The notes beneath the pieces were generated by a model, which saw only the letters and a program-made list of their open reading frames with translations, did not search any database and was not told the DNA's origin. A DNA stretch of 64,000 bases, from positions 62,001 through 126,000 of the forward strand of contig NZ_JBIZWA010000002.1 of assembly GCF_044769865.1 (NCBI RefSeq). The letters run 5' to 3'. Both the position numbers and the translations under genes were made by a program. This stretch comes from Homoserinimonas sp044769865. GTDB taxonomy: Bacteria > Actinomycetota > Actinomycetes > Actinomycetales > Microbacteriaceae. Of the stretch, positions 1 to 8,770 are shown one piece after another (within the stretch, counting starts at the first letter, position 1; the number at the start of each line of letters is the position of its first letter).

Positions 1-639
1 CTCCTCCGTGCCGCCGATGTCGTCGGCGCCGTACTCCTGGAGGGCGGTTGGGCTCTGCATCGAGAACGACGGGAGCGACAGGGCGGCGATGAAGCCCGCC
101 CACGGCTGCGTCAGGTGCACGATGGCCTCGTTGTCGCTCGGTGCCTCGCAGCTCTCATAGACCGCGCCTTCGTCACCGGCGAAACCCTTGAAGAGGTTGT
201 TGTAGTAGTACGAGGCGCTCGGGCTCTGCGCGATGCCCTCGAAGTTGTGCCAGCGGTCGAAGTTGTAGCACACGGCCTCGGCATTGAACTCGGTGCCGTC
301 GTGGAAGGTCACGCCCTCCTTGAGTTCGAAGGTATAGCTCAGGCCGTCGTCGCTGCCCTCCCAAGACTCCGCGAGCAGGGGAGCGGGGTCAGCGCTGCCC
401 TGTTCGACACCGACGAGGCCCTCGAAGATCTGCCGGGCGACGCGGAAGGTCTCGCCGTCGTTGGCGAAAGCCGGATCGAGCGTGACGGGCTCCGCGGATG
501 CGGCGAACACGAAGGTGCCCGCTGCGTCCCCCGAGTCTTCGCCCCGCTCGCTCGCGACGCAACCCGTCACGAGCATTGCGCCGAGCGCGGTGCCGGCAAC
601 AGCGCCGAGGCGGCGCTGTCTGCGAGTTCTTGTGTGCAT
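1..639 (-). CDS. ABC transporter substrate-binding lipoprotein, family 5 (peptide/nickel type), 5' part only
   Basis: This gene reads leftward out of the window, so only the first 213 codons are present. The ATG at 639 follows GGAGG with 6 nt spacing; the nearby in-frame ATG at 645 is too close to that ribosome site. The N-terminus is Arg-rich, then hydrophobic, ending in the lipobox LVTGC (lipidated Cys27), so the mature protein should be membrane-anchored outside the cell. The segment after it (TLDPAF, QIFEGLV) is the usual opening of family 5 oligopeptide or nickel binding proteins that deliver substrate to Opp/Dpp-type permeases. The permease and ATPase genes would lie beyond the left edge. 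The family is clear; the ligand cannot be told from this fragment. Confidence 0.88.
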   Translation of the reverse strand, partial: MHTRTRRQRRLGAVAGTALGAMLVTGCVASERGEDSGDAAGTFVFAASAEPVTLDPAFANDGETFRVARQIFEGLVGVEQGSADPAPLLAESWEGSDDGLSYTFELKEGVTFHDGTEFNAEAVCYNFDRWHNFEGIAQSPSASYYYNNLFKGFAGDEGAVYESCEAPSDNEAIVHLTQPWAGFIAALSLPSFSMQSPTALQEYGADDIGGTEE

Positions 640-751
640 GGACATCCTCCGTTGGTAGGGGCATGGTGCAGATTTCGATGACTTTACCCCCCAAGTGGGT
701 TACGGCATTGTTTCGATCGCTGTGTCGGCGGTCATACATACACTTGACCTC

Positions 752-3010
752 GTGGCAGAGTCCGTGACCCCTCCAGAGCTCGAGTCGGCGAAGGCCGAGG
801 CAGATCAGCTCACGACCCGCATCCTCGAACTGCGCGAGGCCTACTACGAGCGGGACGAGGTGCTCGCCTCCGATGAGGAGTACGACGCCATGATGCGTCG
901 TCTCGAGGAGCTTGAGCGCCTCTTCCCTGAGCTCCAGGGGCAGGACAGCCCGACGCAGACGGTGGGGGGTCGCGCGCAGACGCTCTTCGACCCCGTGGAG
1001 CATGCGGAACGCATGCTGAGCCTCGACAACGTCTTCTCGCTCGAGGAGTTCGGCGCGTGGGCCGCGAAGGTCGAGCGCGACGCGCACCGCCACATTGACT
1101 ACCTGTGCGAGCTCAAGATCGACGGCCTGGCCATCAACCTGCGCTACGAGAACGGCGTGCTCACGACTGCCGCGACGCGCGGTGACGGGCGCACCGGGGA
1201 AGACGTCACCGAGAACATCCGTCTCGTCGAATCGATCCCGCAGCGGCTTGCCGGCACGGGGCATCCGCCCCTCGTCGAGGTGCGCGGTGAGGTGTTCATC
1301 CCGGTCGAGGCCTTCCGCGAACTGAATGCGGAGCAGGCCGAAGCGGGCGAACGGGTGTTTGCCAACCCCCGCAACGCCGCCTCGGGCTCGCTGCGCCAGA
1401 AGGCCGAGGGCAAGTCGGCCGAGAAGCTCGCCCAGATGCACCGCCGTCTGTCGACGCTCCGGATGCTCGTGCACGGCATCGGTGCCTGGCCGAACCCGCC
1501 CGTCGCCGCGCAGTCGCAGGTCTACGAACTCCTCGCGCAGTGGGGTCTGCCCACGAGCTCCCACTACCGCGTCGTCGGCACGGCGAACGAGGTGGAGGCC
1601 TTCATTGAGCACTATGGCGAGCACCGGGCCTCGGTGGAACACGAGATCGACGGCATCGTCATCAAGGTCGATGAGCTCGCGCTGCACGATGAGCTTGGGG
1701 CGACGAGCCGAGCGCCGCGGTGGGCGATCGCCTACAAATATCCGCCGGAGCAGGTCAACACGAAGCTGCTCGACATCGTCGTGAGCGTCGGACGCACGGG
1801 TCGCGCAACACCGTTCGCCGTCATGGAGAAGGTGCGCGTCGCCGGCAGCGAGGTGCGCCAGGCGACGCTCCACAATCAAGACGTCGTCAAGGCGAAGGGC
1901 GTGCTCATCGGCGACACGGTCGTGCTCCGCAAGGCGGGCGATGTCATCCCCGAGGTGCTCGGCCCCGTCGTCGAGTTGCGCGACGGCTCCGAACGCGAAT
2001 TCGTCATGCCGAGCGACTGCCCCGAGTGCGGCACGCCCCTGCGACCGGCAAAGGAGGGCGATATCGACCTCCGGTGCCCCAACGCGCGCGCCTGCCCAGC
2101 GCAGGTGCGCGGTCGTGTCGAGCACGTCGGCAGCCGCGGCGCGCTCGACATCGAGGGCCTGGGCGAGGTCAGCGCCGCGGCCCTCACTCAGCCGCTCTTT
2201 CCCGCCGAGCCACCGCTCGAGACGGAGGCGGGCCTCTTCGAGCTCACGGTGCGCGATCTCTTTCCCATCAGGGTGCAGGTGCGCGACAGCGAGACCGGGA
2301 TGGTCAAGCTCGGCGACGATGGTGAACCCAAGGTTGTCACGCCGTTTCAGCGCCAGCGCAAGAAGGGCGACCCGCCATACGACCCCGAGTCCGGCGAGTT
2401 CTTTGGGGACGAGCACGCAGTTCCGGCCAAGGGCGCGATCGAACTCATCGAGAACCTCGAATCGGCGAAGACGAAGCCCCTCTGGCGCATCTTGGTGAGC
2501 CTCAACATCCGTCACGTCGGGCCCGTGGCCGCGAGAGCCCTCGCCGACTACTTCGGCTCGCTCGACGCGATTCGCACCGCGACGCGCGAGGAGCTCGCGG
2601 CGGTCGACGGCGTGGGTGGCATCATCGCGGACGCGCTCATCGACTGGTTCGAGGTCGACTGGCACCGCGAGATCGTGGACCGCTGGGCTGCCGCCGGCGT
2701 ACAGTTCTCGACGCCGGGGCATCCCGGGCCCGGGGCCGCGGCAGCTGCGGGCGGTCCGCTTGCTGGCCTGACGGTCGTGGCCACCGGTTCGCTCGAGGGC
2801 TTCACCCGCGAGGGTGCACAGGAGGCGATCATCGCGGCCGGGGGCAAGGCGGCGTCGAGCGTGTCGAAGAAGACCGACTTCGTCGCGGCGGGGCCGGGCG
2901 CTGGTTCGAAGCTCGCAAAGGCCGAGGAGCTCGGCCTTCGCATCATCGACGCGGCCCAGTTCGCGATCCTCGTGCGCGAGGGGCCTGCCGGGCTCGAGAA
3001 CAACCTCTGA
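752..3010 (+). CDS. ligA: NAD+-dependent DNA ligase LigA
   Basis: LigA seals nicks in duplex DNA during replication and repair using NAD+. About 752 residues. The adenylated lysine is Lys122 in ELKIDG, followed by OB-fold segments, a four-Cys zinc site (CPECG and CPNARAC), a helix-hairpin-helix region (SLNIRHVGPVAARAL) and a C-terminal BRCT domain (about residues 670-752). Compared with the 671-residue E. coli enzyme there is a long insertion after the zinc finger (about residues 490-570, containing LFPIRVQVRD and FQRQRKKGDPP), a feature I associate with Micrococcales ligases. Start chosen at GTG 752; GTG 764 is also in frame, and the more upstream ATG 695 would add residues unlike the family. 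The gene stands alone and diverges from the binding-protein gene. Confidence 0.95.
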   Translation: MAESVTPPELESAKAEADQLTTRILELREAYYERDEVLASDEEYDAMMRRLEELERLFPELQGQDSPTQTVGGRAQTLFDPVEHAERMLSLDNVFSLEEFGAWAAKVERDAHRHIDYLCELKIDGLAINLRYENGVLTTAATRGDGRTGEDVTENIRLVESIPQRLAGTGHPPLVEVRGEVFIPVEAFRELNAEQAEAGERVFANPRNAASGSLRQKAEGKSAEKLAQMHRRLSTLRMLVHGIGAWPNPPVAAQSQVYELLAQWGLPTSSHYRVVGTANEVEAFIEHYGEHRASVEHEIDGIVIKVDELALHDELGATSRAPRWAIAYKYPPEQVNTKLLDIVVSVGRTGRATPFAVMEKVRVAGSEVRQATLHNQDVVKAKGVLIGDTVVLRKAGDVIPEVLGPVVELRDGSEREFVMPSDCPECGTPLRPAKEGDIDLRCPNARACPAQVRGRVEHVGSRGALDIEGLGEVSAAALTQPLFPAEPPLETEAGLFELTVRDLFPIRVQVRDSETGMVKLGDDGEPKVVTPFQRQRKKGDPPYDPESGEFFGDEHAVPAKGAIELIENLESAKTKPLWRILVSLNIRHVGPVAARALADYFGSLDAIRTATREELAAVDGVGGIIADALIDWFEVDWHREIVDRWAAAGVQFSTPGHPGPGAAAAAGGPLAGLTVVATGSLEGFTREGAQEAIIAAGGKAASSVSKKTDFVAAGPGAGSKLAKAEELGLRIIDAAQFAILVREGPAGLENNL

Positions 3011-3106
3011 CGGCTGGCCGCTCGCGCGAGCGCAGTAGCCCATTCGCGGCAGACCCGAAGTAGACTCAACACGGAACTGTCCGATCGCTCGGCAGAAGGG
3101 CTACCC

Positions 3107-4471
3107 GTGCTGCCTCGTCTTGTGGCGCTGATCGCGGCATCGACCATCCTCCTCGGACTCGCGTCGACTCTCGTCGCCACCTTCGACGAGCCCACGAAAG
3201 GCCCGCAAGCACCGGCCACAAGGGCACAGGCCGTCGCCTACAACGCGACCGTCAGCGGACTTCCCACCCTCTCCGACGAGTCGGCGGTGACGCCGGATGA
3301 GCTTGCCGGGCTCATGGGTGCCGAACTCCTCCACGCGCTTGCGCTGAGCGACATCGTGAGCCTCGAACGTTTCGCGCGCGGCCACCCCGAGGCGGTGGCT
3401 GCCCTACTCAGCGAGCCGCCGCCCGCATCCGTCGTGGCCGGCTGGTGGTCGAGCGTGCCCGCCGGACAGCGGCACAGCCTGCTGCGCACGCTTCCTCGCC
3501 TCCTCGGCAACCTCGAGGGCATGCCCTACGCCGTCCGCGACACGGCGAACCGTGCCTTCCTCCAGAGCTCGCTGCGGCAACTCGAAGTTGACGTCGCCTC
3601 GACCACGGGGCGTTCGGCGCGGCACGAGGCGGAGTCCCGCCTGTCGATGCTCCGCGAGATCGAAAAGGCGCTCGGCCCGGGGCAGGCGGCGCCCATGCGT
3701 TCCCTTATCGCGGTCGATGACACGTGGCCGGGCCGCGCCGTCGTGGCGCTCGGTGATCTCGATGTCGCCGACTACGTCAGCTACCTCGTGCCCGGGATGT
3801 TCTTCACGGTCGAGGGCCAGATCGTGGACTGGACGGAGATCGCCCTCGATATCCACCGCGACAAGGCGGGCCTCGTGCGAGGCGTGTCGGAGGAAGCATC
3901 CGTTGCCAGCGCCAGCTTCGCGACCGTGGCGTGGATGGGCTACGAGACCCCCGACATCTTCACGGTCGGCACCCTCGACAAGGCCCGGGAGGGCGCGGAG
4001 CAGCTGGATGCCACGGTCGCGGGCCTTCGCGAGGCGAGAGGCGCCGACCAACCGCACGTCTCCCTCATCGCCCATTCCTACGGTTCGACCGCGGCGTCGC
4101 TCTCCCTCGCCCGGGGGACGCTCGACATCGATGCGATCGCGATCGCGGGTTCGCCGGGAGTCGGCGTCGAGCGCGCGGCCGACTTCGGGCTCGCGGAGGG
4201 AACGGTCTTCGTCGCGGAGGCGAACTGGGACCCGATCGTCGACACCGCAATCCACGGTGCGGACCCGGGCGCCCCTGATTTCGGTGCCATCGTCATGGGT
4301 GTCGCGGGCGGAATCGATGACGCAACGGGCGAGACCCTCGCGGCGGTCACGGGGCACCTCGGGTATTTCGCGAAACACTCCGAATCGATGCGCAACTTCG
4401 CGCTCATCGGGCTCGGTCTCGGGGAGCGTGTGACAGGCACCTCGGGCCAGCAGCTCCTGGCCGCCGGATAG
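3107..4471 (+). CDS. Alpha/beta hydrolase, DUF1023 type, probably exported
   Basis: The 454-residue protein begins with a hydrophobic stretch (residues about 3-25) that looks like a signal peptide or membrane anchor. The C-terminal half holds an alpha/beta hydrolase core with the nucleophile elbow AHSYGS (Ser324), then IAGSPG and the acidic region NWDPIVD, the pattern of the actinobacterial DUF1023 family. Substrate is unknown; esterase or lipase action on the envelope is a family-level guess. The N-terminal 200 residues are helical-looking and not recognised. The GTG start at 3107 follows a GAAGGG ribosome site. The TAG stop overlaps the predicted -10 of gatCAB. Confidence 0.85.
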   Translation: MLPRLVALIAASTILLGLASTLVATFDEPTKGPQAPATRAQAVAYNATVSGLPTLSDESAVTPDELAGLMGAELLHALALSDIVSLERFARGHPEAVAALLSEPPPASVVAGWWSSVPAGQRHSLLRTLPRLLGNLEGMPYAVRDTANRAFLQSSLRQLEVDVASTTGRSARHEAESRLSMLREIEKALGPGQAAPMRSLIAVDDTWPGRAVVALGDLDVADYVSYLVPGMFFTVEGQIVDWTEIALDIHRDKAGLVRGVSEEASVASASFATVAWMGYETPDIFTVGTLDKAREGAEQLDATVAGLREARGADQPHVSLIAHSYGSTAASLSLARGTLDIDAIAIAGSPGVGVERAADFGLAEGTVFVAEANWDPIVDTAIHGADPGAPDFGAIVMGVAGGIDDATGETLAAVTGHLGYFAKHSESMRNFALIGLGLGERVTGTSGQQLLAAG

Positions 4472-4474
4472 AAT
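4469..4474 (+). promoter_or_regulatory. Predicted -10 element of the gatCAB operon
   Basis: TAGAAT, whose first three bases are the stop codon of the preceding hydrolase gene. It would give a leader of about 48 nt before gatC. No good -35 is visible 16-18 nt upstream. Confidence 0.5.
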
Positions 4475-4528
4475 TGGCCGATTGGCCCTGACTGGGGCCC
4501 GAACCCCCGCACATCCACTTGGAGCCGC

Positions 4529-4861
4529 ATGTCCCAGAACTCGACAGGGCGCCCCGCGCCGCACGAGCAGATCACGCCGGAACAGGTTGCGCACCTCGCC
4601 AACCTTGCGCGAATCGCCCTCACTCCCGAGGAGATCGACAAGTTGACCGGTGAACTCGGTGCCATCGTCGATTCGATCGCGAAGGTCTCCGAGATCGCGA
4701 CGCCCGACGTCCCGGCGACCTCGCACCCGATCCCGCTGTCGAACGTCTTCCGCGACGATGTCGTGGGGGAGACGCTGACGACTGAGCAGGCGCTTGCGGG
4801 CGCGCCCGAGCACGACGGCACGCGCTTTGCCGTCTCCGCGATCCTGGGAGAAGAACAGTGA
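4529..4861 (+). CDS. gatC: Asp/Glu-tRNA amidotransferase subunit C
   Basis: GatC, 110 residues, stabilises GatA on GatB in the complex that converts misacylated Glu-tRNA(Gln) or Asp-tRNA(Asn) to the cognate aminoacyl-tRNA. The conserved opening (HLANLARIALTPEE) and the proline-containing tail (HPIPLSNVFRDDV) are both present. The ATG has a GGAG site upstream. It overlaps gatA by 4 nt (GTGA), so the subunits are translationally coupled. Confidence 0.96.
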   Translation: MSQNSTGRPAPHEQITPEQVAHLANLARIALTPEEIDKLTGELGAIVDSIAKVSEIATPDVPATSHPIPLSNVFRDDVVGETLTTEQALAGAPEHDGTRFAVSAILGEEQ

Positions 4862-6399
4862 CCGACCTGACCACCCTCACCGCGGCCGCGCTCGCGGAGA
4901 AGCTCTCGAGTGGCGAGGTGTCGAGCGTCGAGGCGACGCAGGCCCACCTCGACCGCATCGCCGCGGTGGACGGCGACGTGCACGCGTTCCTCCACGTGTC
5001 GGATGCCGCGATCGAGACCGCCGCAGCGGTCGACGCCCGACGCGCGGCGGGCGAGACGCTGTCGCCGCTTGCGGGAGTGCCCGTCGCGATCAAGGACGTG
5101 CTGTGCACGATCGACATGCCATCGACCGCCGGGTCGAAGATCCTCGAGGGCTGGGTGCCGCCGTATGACGCGACGGTCGTGCGTCGGCTGCGCGACGCCG
5201 ACCTGATTCCCCTCGGCAAGACCAACATGGACGAGTTCGCGATGGGCTCGTCGACCGAGCATTCGGCATACGGCCCCACGCGCAATCCTTGGGACCTCGA
5301 GCGAATCCCCGGCGGCTCGGGTGGCGGTTCAGCTGCGGCCGTCGCGGCCTTCGAGGCGCCCCTCGCCCTCGGATCCGACACGGGCGGCTCGATCCGCCAG
5401 CCCGGCGCCGTGACCGGCACTGTGGGCGTCAAGCCGACCTACGGCGGCGTCTCGCGCTACGGTGCGATCGCGCTTGCCTCGTCGCTCGACCAGATCGGTC
5501 CCGTCACGCGCACGGTGCTCGACGCGGCCCTGCTGCACGACGTCATCGGAGGGCACGACCCGCGCGACTCGACGTCGCTGCGCGATGCGTGGCCGAGTTT
5601 CGCCGAGGCGGCTCGCGCCGGCGCCAAGTCGCGTTCGCTCGCCGGCGTGCGGGTCGGCGTCGTCAAGGAGCTCGACCGGGAGGGATTCCAGCCCGGCGTC
5701 CACTCGCTGTTCCTCAAGGCGCTCGACACGATGGCCGCGGCCGGTGCCGAGATCGTCGAGGTCTCGACTCCCAGCTTCGACTACGCGATCGCGGCCTATT
5801 ACCTGATCCTCCCTGCGGAGGCCTCGAGCAACCTTGCCAAGTTCGACTCCGTGCGTTTCGGCATGCGCGCGAAGCTGCCGAACGGCGGGACGGTCGAGGA
5901 GGTCATGGCGGCGACGCGCGAGCAGGGCTTCGGCGATGAGGTCAAGCGCCGCATCATCCTGGGCACCTATGCGCTCAGCGCGGGCTACTACGACGCCTAC
6001 TACGGCAGCGCGCAGAAGGTGCGCACGCTCATCCAGCGCGACTTCGACGCTGCCTTCACGCAGGCCGACGTGCTCGTCTCGCCGGCGGCGCCCACGACGG
6101 CGTTCAAGCTCGGTGAGAAGCTCGACGACCCGCTCGCGATGTACCTCAACGACGTCACGACGATTCCTGCGAACCTCGCTGGCGTGCCCGGCATGAGCCT
6201 GCCGATGGGCCTCGCCGAGGAAGATGGGCTCCCCACGGGCCTGCAGATCATGGCTCCTGTGCGCGAGGATGCCCGCCTGTACACGGTCGGCGCGGCGCTC
6301 GAGTCGCTCTTCGAGGAGCAGTGGGGACATCCGCTGCTCAGCAAGGCACCAAACCTCGCCTTTGGTGAGGACTTCGCGGCTCAGGAGGGAGCGGTCTGA
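4858..6399 (+). CDS. gatA: Asp/Glu-tRNA amidotransferase subunit A (amidase)
   Basis: GatA, 513 residues, is the glutaminase/amidase subunit that releases ammonia from glutamine for transamidation. The amidase-signature triad is complete and at canonical positions: Lys79 (AIKDV), cis-Ser154 in GGSGGGS and nucleophile Ser178 in SDTGGSIR. Length is normal for the family. The GTG start lies inside the end of gatC, and the TGA stop shares one base with the gatB ATG (TGATG), so gatC, gatA and gatB form one transcript. Presence of GatCAB suggests the organism makes Gln-tRNA and/or Asn-tRNA by the indirect route. Confidence 0.97.
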   Translation: MTDLTTLTAAALAEKLSSGEVSSVEATQAHLDRIAAVDGDVHAFLHVSDAAIETAAAVDARRAAGETLSPLAGVPVAIKDVLCTIDMPSTAGSKILEGWVPPYDATVVRRLRDADLIPLGKTNMDEFAMGSSTEHSAYGPTRNPWDLERIPGGSGGGSAAAVAAFEAPLALGSDTGGSIRQPGAVTGTVGVKPTYGGVSRYGAIALASSLDQIGPVTRTVLDAALLHDVIGGHDPRDSTSLRDAWPSFAEAARAGAKSRSLAGVRVGVVKELDREGFQPGVHSLFLKALDTMAAAGAEIVEVSTPSFDYAIAAYYLILPAEASSNLAKFDSVRFGMRAKLPNGGTVEEVMAATREQGFGDEVKRRIILGTYALSAGYYDAYYGSAQKVRTLIQRDFDAAFTQADVLVSPAAPTTAFKLGEKLDDPLAMYLNDVTTIPANLAGVPGMSLPMGLAEEDGLPTGLQIMAPVREDARLYTVGAALESLFEEQWGHPLLSKAPNLAFGEDFAAQEGAV

Positions 6400-7928
6400 T
6401 GGCCAAGGCAGAACTGATGGACTTCGACAAGGCCCTCGAGCTCTTCGAGCCCGTACTGGGTTTCGAGGTGCACGTCGAACTCAACACCAAGACGAAGATG
6501 TTCTCGGATGCCCCCAACCCGGCAGCCGCGGACGGCGGCACGGGCGAGCCCAACACCATGATCACGCCCGTCGACCTCGGACTGCCCGGTTCGCTGCCCG
6601 TGGTCAACGAGCAGGCCGTCAAGTACTCGATCAGCCTGGGCCTCGCGCTCGGCTGCGAGATCGCGCCGTCATCGCGTTTCGCCCGCAAGAACTACTTCTA
6701 CCCGGACCTCGCGAAGAACTACCAGATCAGCCAGTACGACGAGCCCATCGCATTCGAGGGTGCCGTCGAGGTGGAACTCGCCGACGGTACGCGTTTCGAG
6801 GTGCCGATCGAGCGCGCCCACATGGAGGAGGACGCCGGCAAGCTGACGCACGTCGGTGGCGCGACCGGTCGCATCCAGGGCGCTGAGTACTCGCTCGTCG
6901 ACTACAACCGTGCGGGTGTGCCGCTCGTGGAAATCGTCACCAAGACGATCTTCGGCGCTGAGCACCGTGCCCCCGAGCTCGCGAAGGCCTATGTCGCGAC
7001 CATCCGCGACATCGTCATCGGCCTCGGCATCTCTGAGGCGCGCATGGAGCGCGGCAACCTCCGCTGCGATGCCAACGTCTCACTGCGCCCGCGCACGGCA
7101 CCCGGCGAGGATCCGGCTCCGCTTGGCACGCGCACCGAGACGAAGAACGTCAACAGCCTGCGCAGTGTCGAGCGGGCGATCCGCTACGAGATCCAGCGGC
7201 AGGCGGCCATCCTTGCGAAGGGCGGCACCATCATCCAGGAGACGCGCCACTGGCACGAGGACACGGGCGTGACCTCTGCAGGTCGCCCAAAGAGCGACGC
7301 CGACGACTATCGCTACTTCCCCGAGCCCGACCTCGTGCCCGTCGAGCCGTCGCGCGAGCTGATCGAGGAACTGCGAGCAGCCCTTCCCGAGCCGCCCGCC
7401 GTGCGTCGCCGTCGCCTCAAGGAGGCTTGGGGCTTCACCGACCTCGAGTTCCAGGATGTCGTCAACTCGGGCCTGCTCAACGAGGTCGAGGCCACGACGG
7501 CGGCCGGGGCATCCGCTCACGCCGCCCGCAAGTGGTGGACGGGCGAGATCGCCCGCATCGCGAACGAGCGTGGCGTCGACGCGGCAACGCTTGTCTCGCC
7601 CATGCAGGTCTCCGAGCTCGTCGCGATGGTCGAGGACGGCGCACTGACCGACCGCCTCGCGCGCCAGGTGCTCGAAGGCGTCATTGCGGGGGAGGGATCG
7701 CCGCAGGATGTCGTGAAGGCGCGCGGTCTCGCCGTCGTCTCTGATGACGGCGCGCTCGTCGCCGCGATCGATGAGGCACTCGCCTCGCAGCCCGACGTGC
7801 TCGAGAAGATCCGCGACGGCAAGGTGCAGGCCGCCGGTGCGATCATCGGTGCCGTCATGAAGGCAATGAAGGGCCAGGCGGATGCCGCGCGCGTGCGTGA
7901 GCTCGTGTTGGAGCGCGCTGCCCAGTAG
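6399..7928 (+). CDS. gatB: Asp/Glu-tRNA amidotransferase subunit B
   Basis: GatB, 509 residues, binds the misacylated tRNA and carries the kinase activity that activates the Glu or Asp side chain. The N-terminal catalytic core is recognisable (GFEVHVELNTKTKMFS, DYNRAGVPLVEIVTK, RCDANVSLR, ETKNVNS), followed by the helical and YqeY-like tail domains (about residues 360-509) that grip tRNA. Last gene of the operon; a strong GC hairpin follows directly. Confidence 0.97.
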   Translation: MAKAELMDFDKALELFEPVLGFEVHVELNTKTKMFSDAPNPAAADGGTGEPNTMITPVDLGLPGSLPVVNEQAVKYSISLGLALGCEIAPSSRFARKNYFYPDLAKNYQISQYDEPIAFEGAVEVELADGTRFEVPIERAHMEEDAGKLTHVGGATGRIQGAEYSLVDYNRAGVPLVEIVTKTIFGAEHRAPELAKAYVATIRDIVIGLGISEARMERGNLRCDANVSLRPRTAPGEDPAPLGTRTETKNVNSLRSVERAIRYEIQRQAAILAKGGTIIQETRHWHEDTGVTSAGRPKSDADDYRYFPEPDLVPVEPSRELIEELRAALPEPPAVRRRRLKEAWGFTDLEFQDVVNSGLLNEVEATTAAGASAHAARKWWTGEIARIANERGVDAATLVSPMQVSELVAMVEDGALTDRLARQVLEGVIAGEGSPQDVVKARGLAVVSDDGALVAAIDEALASQPDVLEKIRDGKVQAAGAIIGAVMKAMKGQADAARVRELVLERAAQ

Positions 7929-7944
7929 TAGTTACCCGCTCGCA

Positions 7945-7978
7945 TGACGCCGTCGCCCGTTCATGGGCGGCGGCGTCA
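7945..7978. terminator. Bidirectional hairpin between gatB and the hydrolase gene
   Basis: Fourteen-base arms (7945-7958 and 7965-7978, one G-T wobble) around a 6-nt loop. The right arm includes the stop codon of the leftward hydrolase gene. No long T-run, as is common in high-GC actinobacteria; it lies where two convergent transcripts must end. Confidence 0.7.
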
Positions 7979-8770
7979 CTGCATCGGCCCGACGTCCTGA
8001 CGGTTCGGGGACAAGAACTCGATGGCCGCGTGACGGAAGTCGCGGGAGGTGGGCGCGTTGAAGTGGTGGCGGCCGGGAAGCTCGAGGAATGAGGCATCCG
8101 GCGCCGCCTCGCTGAGCGAGCGGGACTGCTCGAGGAGGGGATCCTCCGTGCCGGTCGCGAGCAGGAGTGCTTGGCGTGGAGCCTGCGCGATGTTGACCTG
8201 GGGGCCGCTGCGAAGGCCCTCCACGACGGCGACAAGAGCCTCGAGGTCATTGTCCGGAAGGGTCGATGCCATGCGCATGAAGGTTGCCGTGAGCGCGTCG
8301 TCGATTGGCCGTCCCAGGCGGACGAGATCCCGCGCTGCCGCCAGATCGAAGCGCTCCAGCGGGTCGCCCGAGGGCAGTCCTCCCAGCACGGCACGCCGCA
8401 CGAGATGGGGGAACTTGGATGCTGTGAGCCAGCTCACGCGCGCACCGAGCGAATACCCGAGCAGCGCGACGTCAGACAAGCCGTAGTCCTCGACGACTGT
8501 CGACACATCGCGGGCGAATCGATCCATCGAGTAGTACGCGGGATCGTGCGGGGCGTCGCTCTCGCCGTGTCCGCGCTGGTCGAGGGCAAGGATGCGGTGT
8601 CCGGCCCGGCTCAAATCGCGGACCCACCCAGTGCTTCGCCAGTTGGCGATCGCGCTCGATGCGAAGCCGTGCAGCGCGAGCACCGCGGGAGCGTCGGGCT
8701 CCCCGAACTCGTGCACCGTGAGCCGCAGTCCGTCGTGCGAGGCGACAGAGCGACGAGCGTGTTCGGTCAC
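7976..8770 (-). CDS. Alpha/beta hydrolase
   Basis: The 264-residue cytoplasmic protein has the classic fold-1 hydrolase motifs: oxyanion segment LALHGFASSA, the DQRGHGESD turn, nucleophile elbow GYSLGA (Ser about 112) and a C-terminal histidine in LPGRHHF. These motifs are shared by esterases, haloperoxidase-like and C-C bond hydrolases, so the substrate is open. Its start overlaps the end of the upstream protein kinase gene by 4 nt, so the two are co-translated, which is an unusual pairing. Confidence 0.85.
   Translation of the reverse strand: MTEHARRSVASHDGLRLTVHEFGEPDAPAVLALHGFASSAIANWRSTGWVRDLSRAGHRILALDQRGHGESDAPHDPAYYSMDRFARDVSTVVEDYGLSDVALLGYSLGARVSWLTASKFPHLVRRAVLGGLPSGDPLERFDLAAARDLVRLGRPIDDALTATFMRMASTLPDNDLEALVAVVEGLRSGPQVNIAQAPRQALLLATGTEDPLLEQSRSLSEAAPDASFLELPGRHHFNAPTSRDFRHAAIEFLSPNRQDVGPMQ

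Noticed and set aside
3020..3031. GCTCGCGCGAGC palindrome after ligA as a terminator
   Set aside because: Only 5-bp arms with a 2-base loop and no T-run; such palindromes are common in GC-rich DNA.
389..3043. 884-codon open frame opposite ligA
   Set aside because: High-GC DNA leaves long stop-free antisense frames; composition is Arg/Asp-rich without motifs, while ligA on the other strand is certain.
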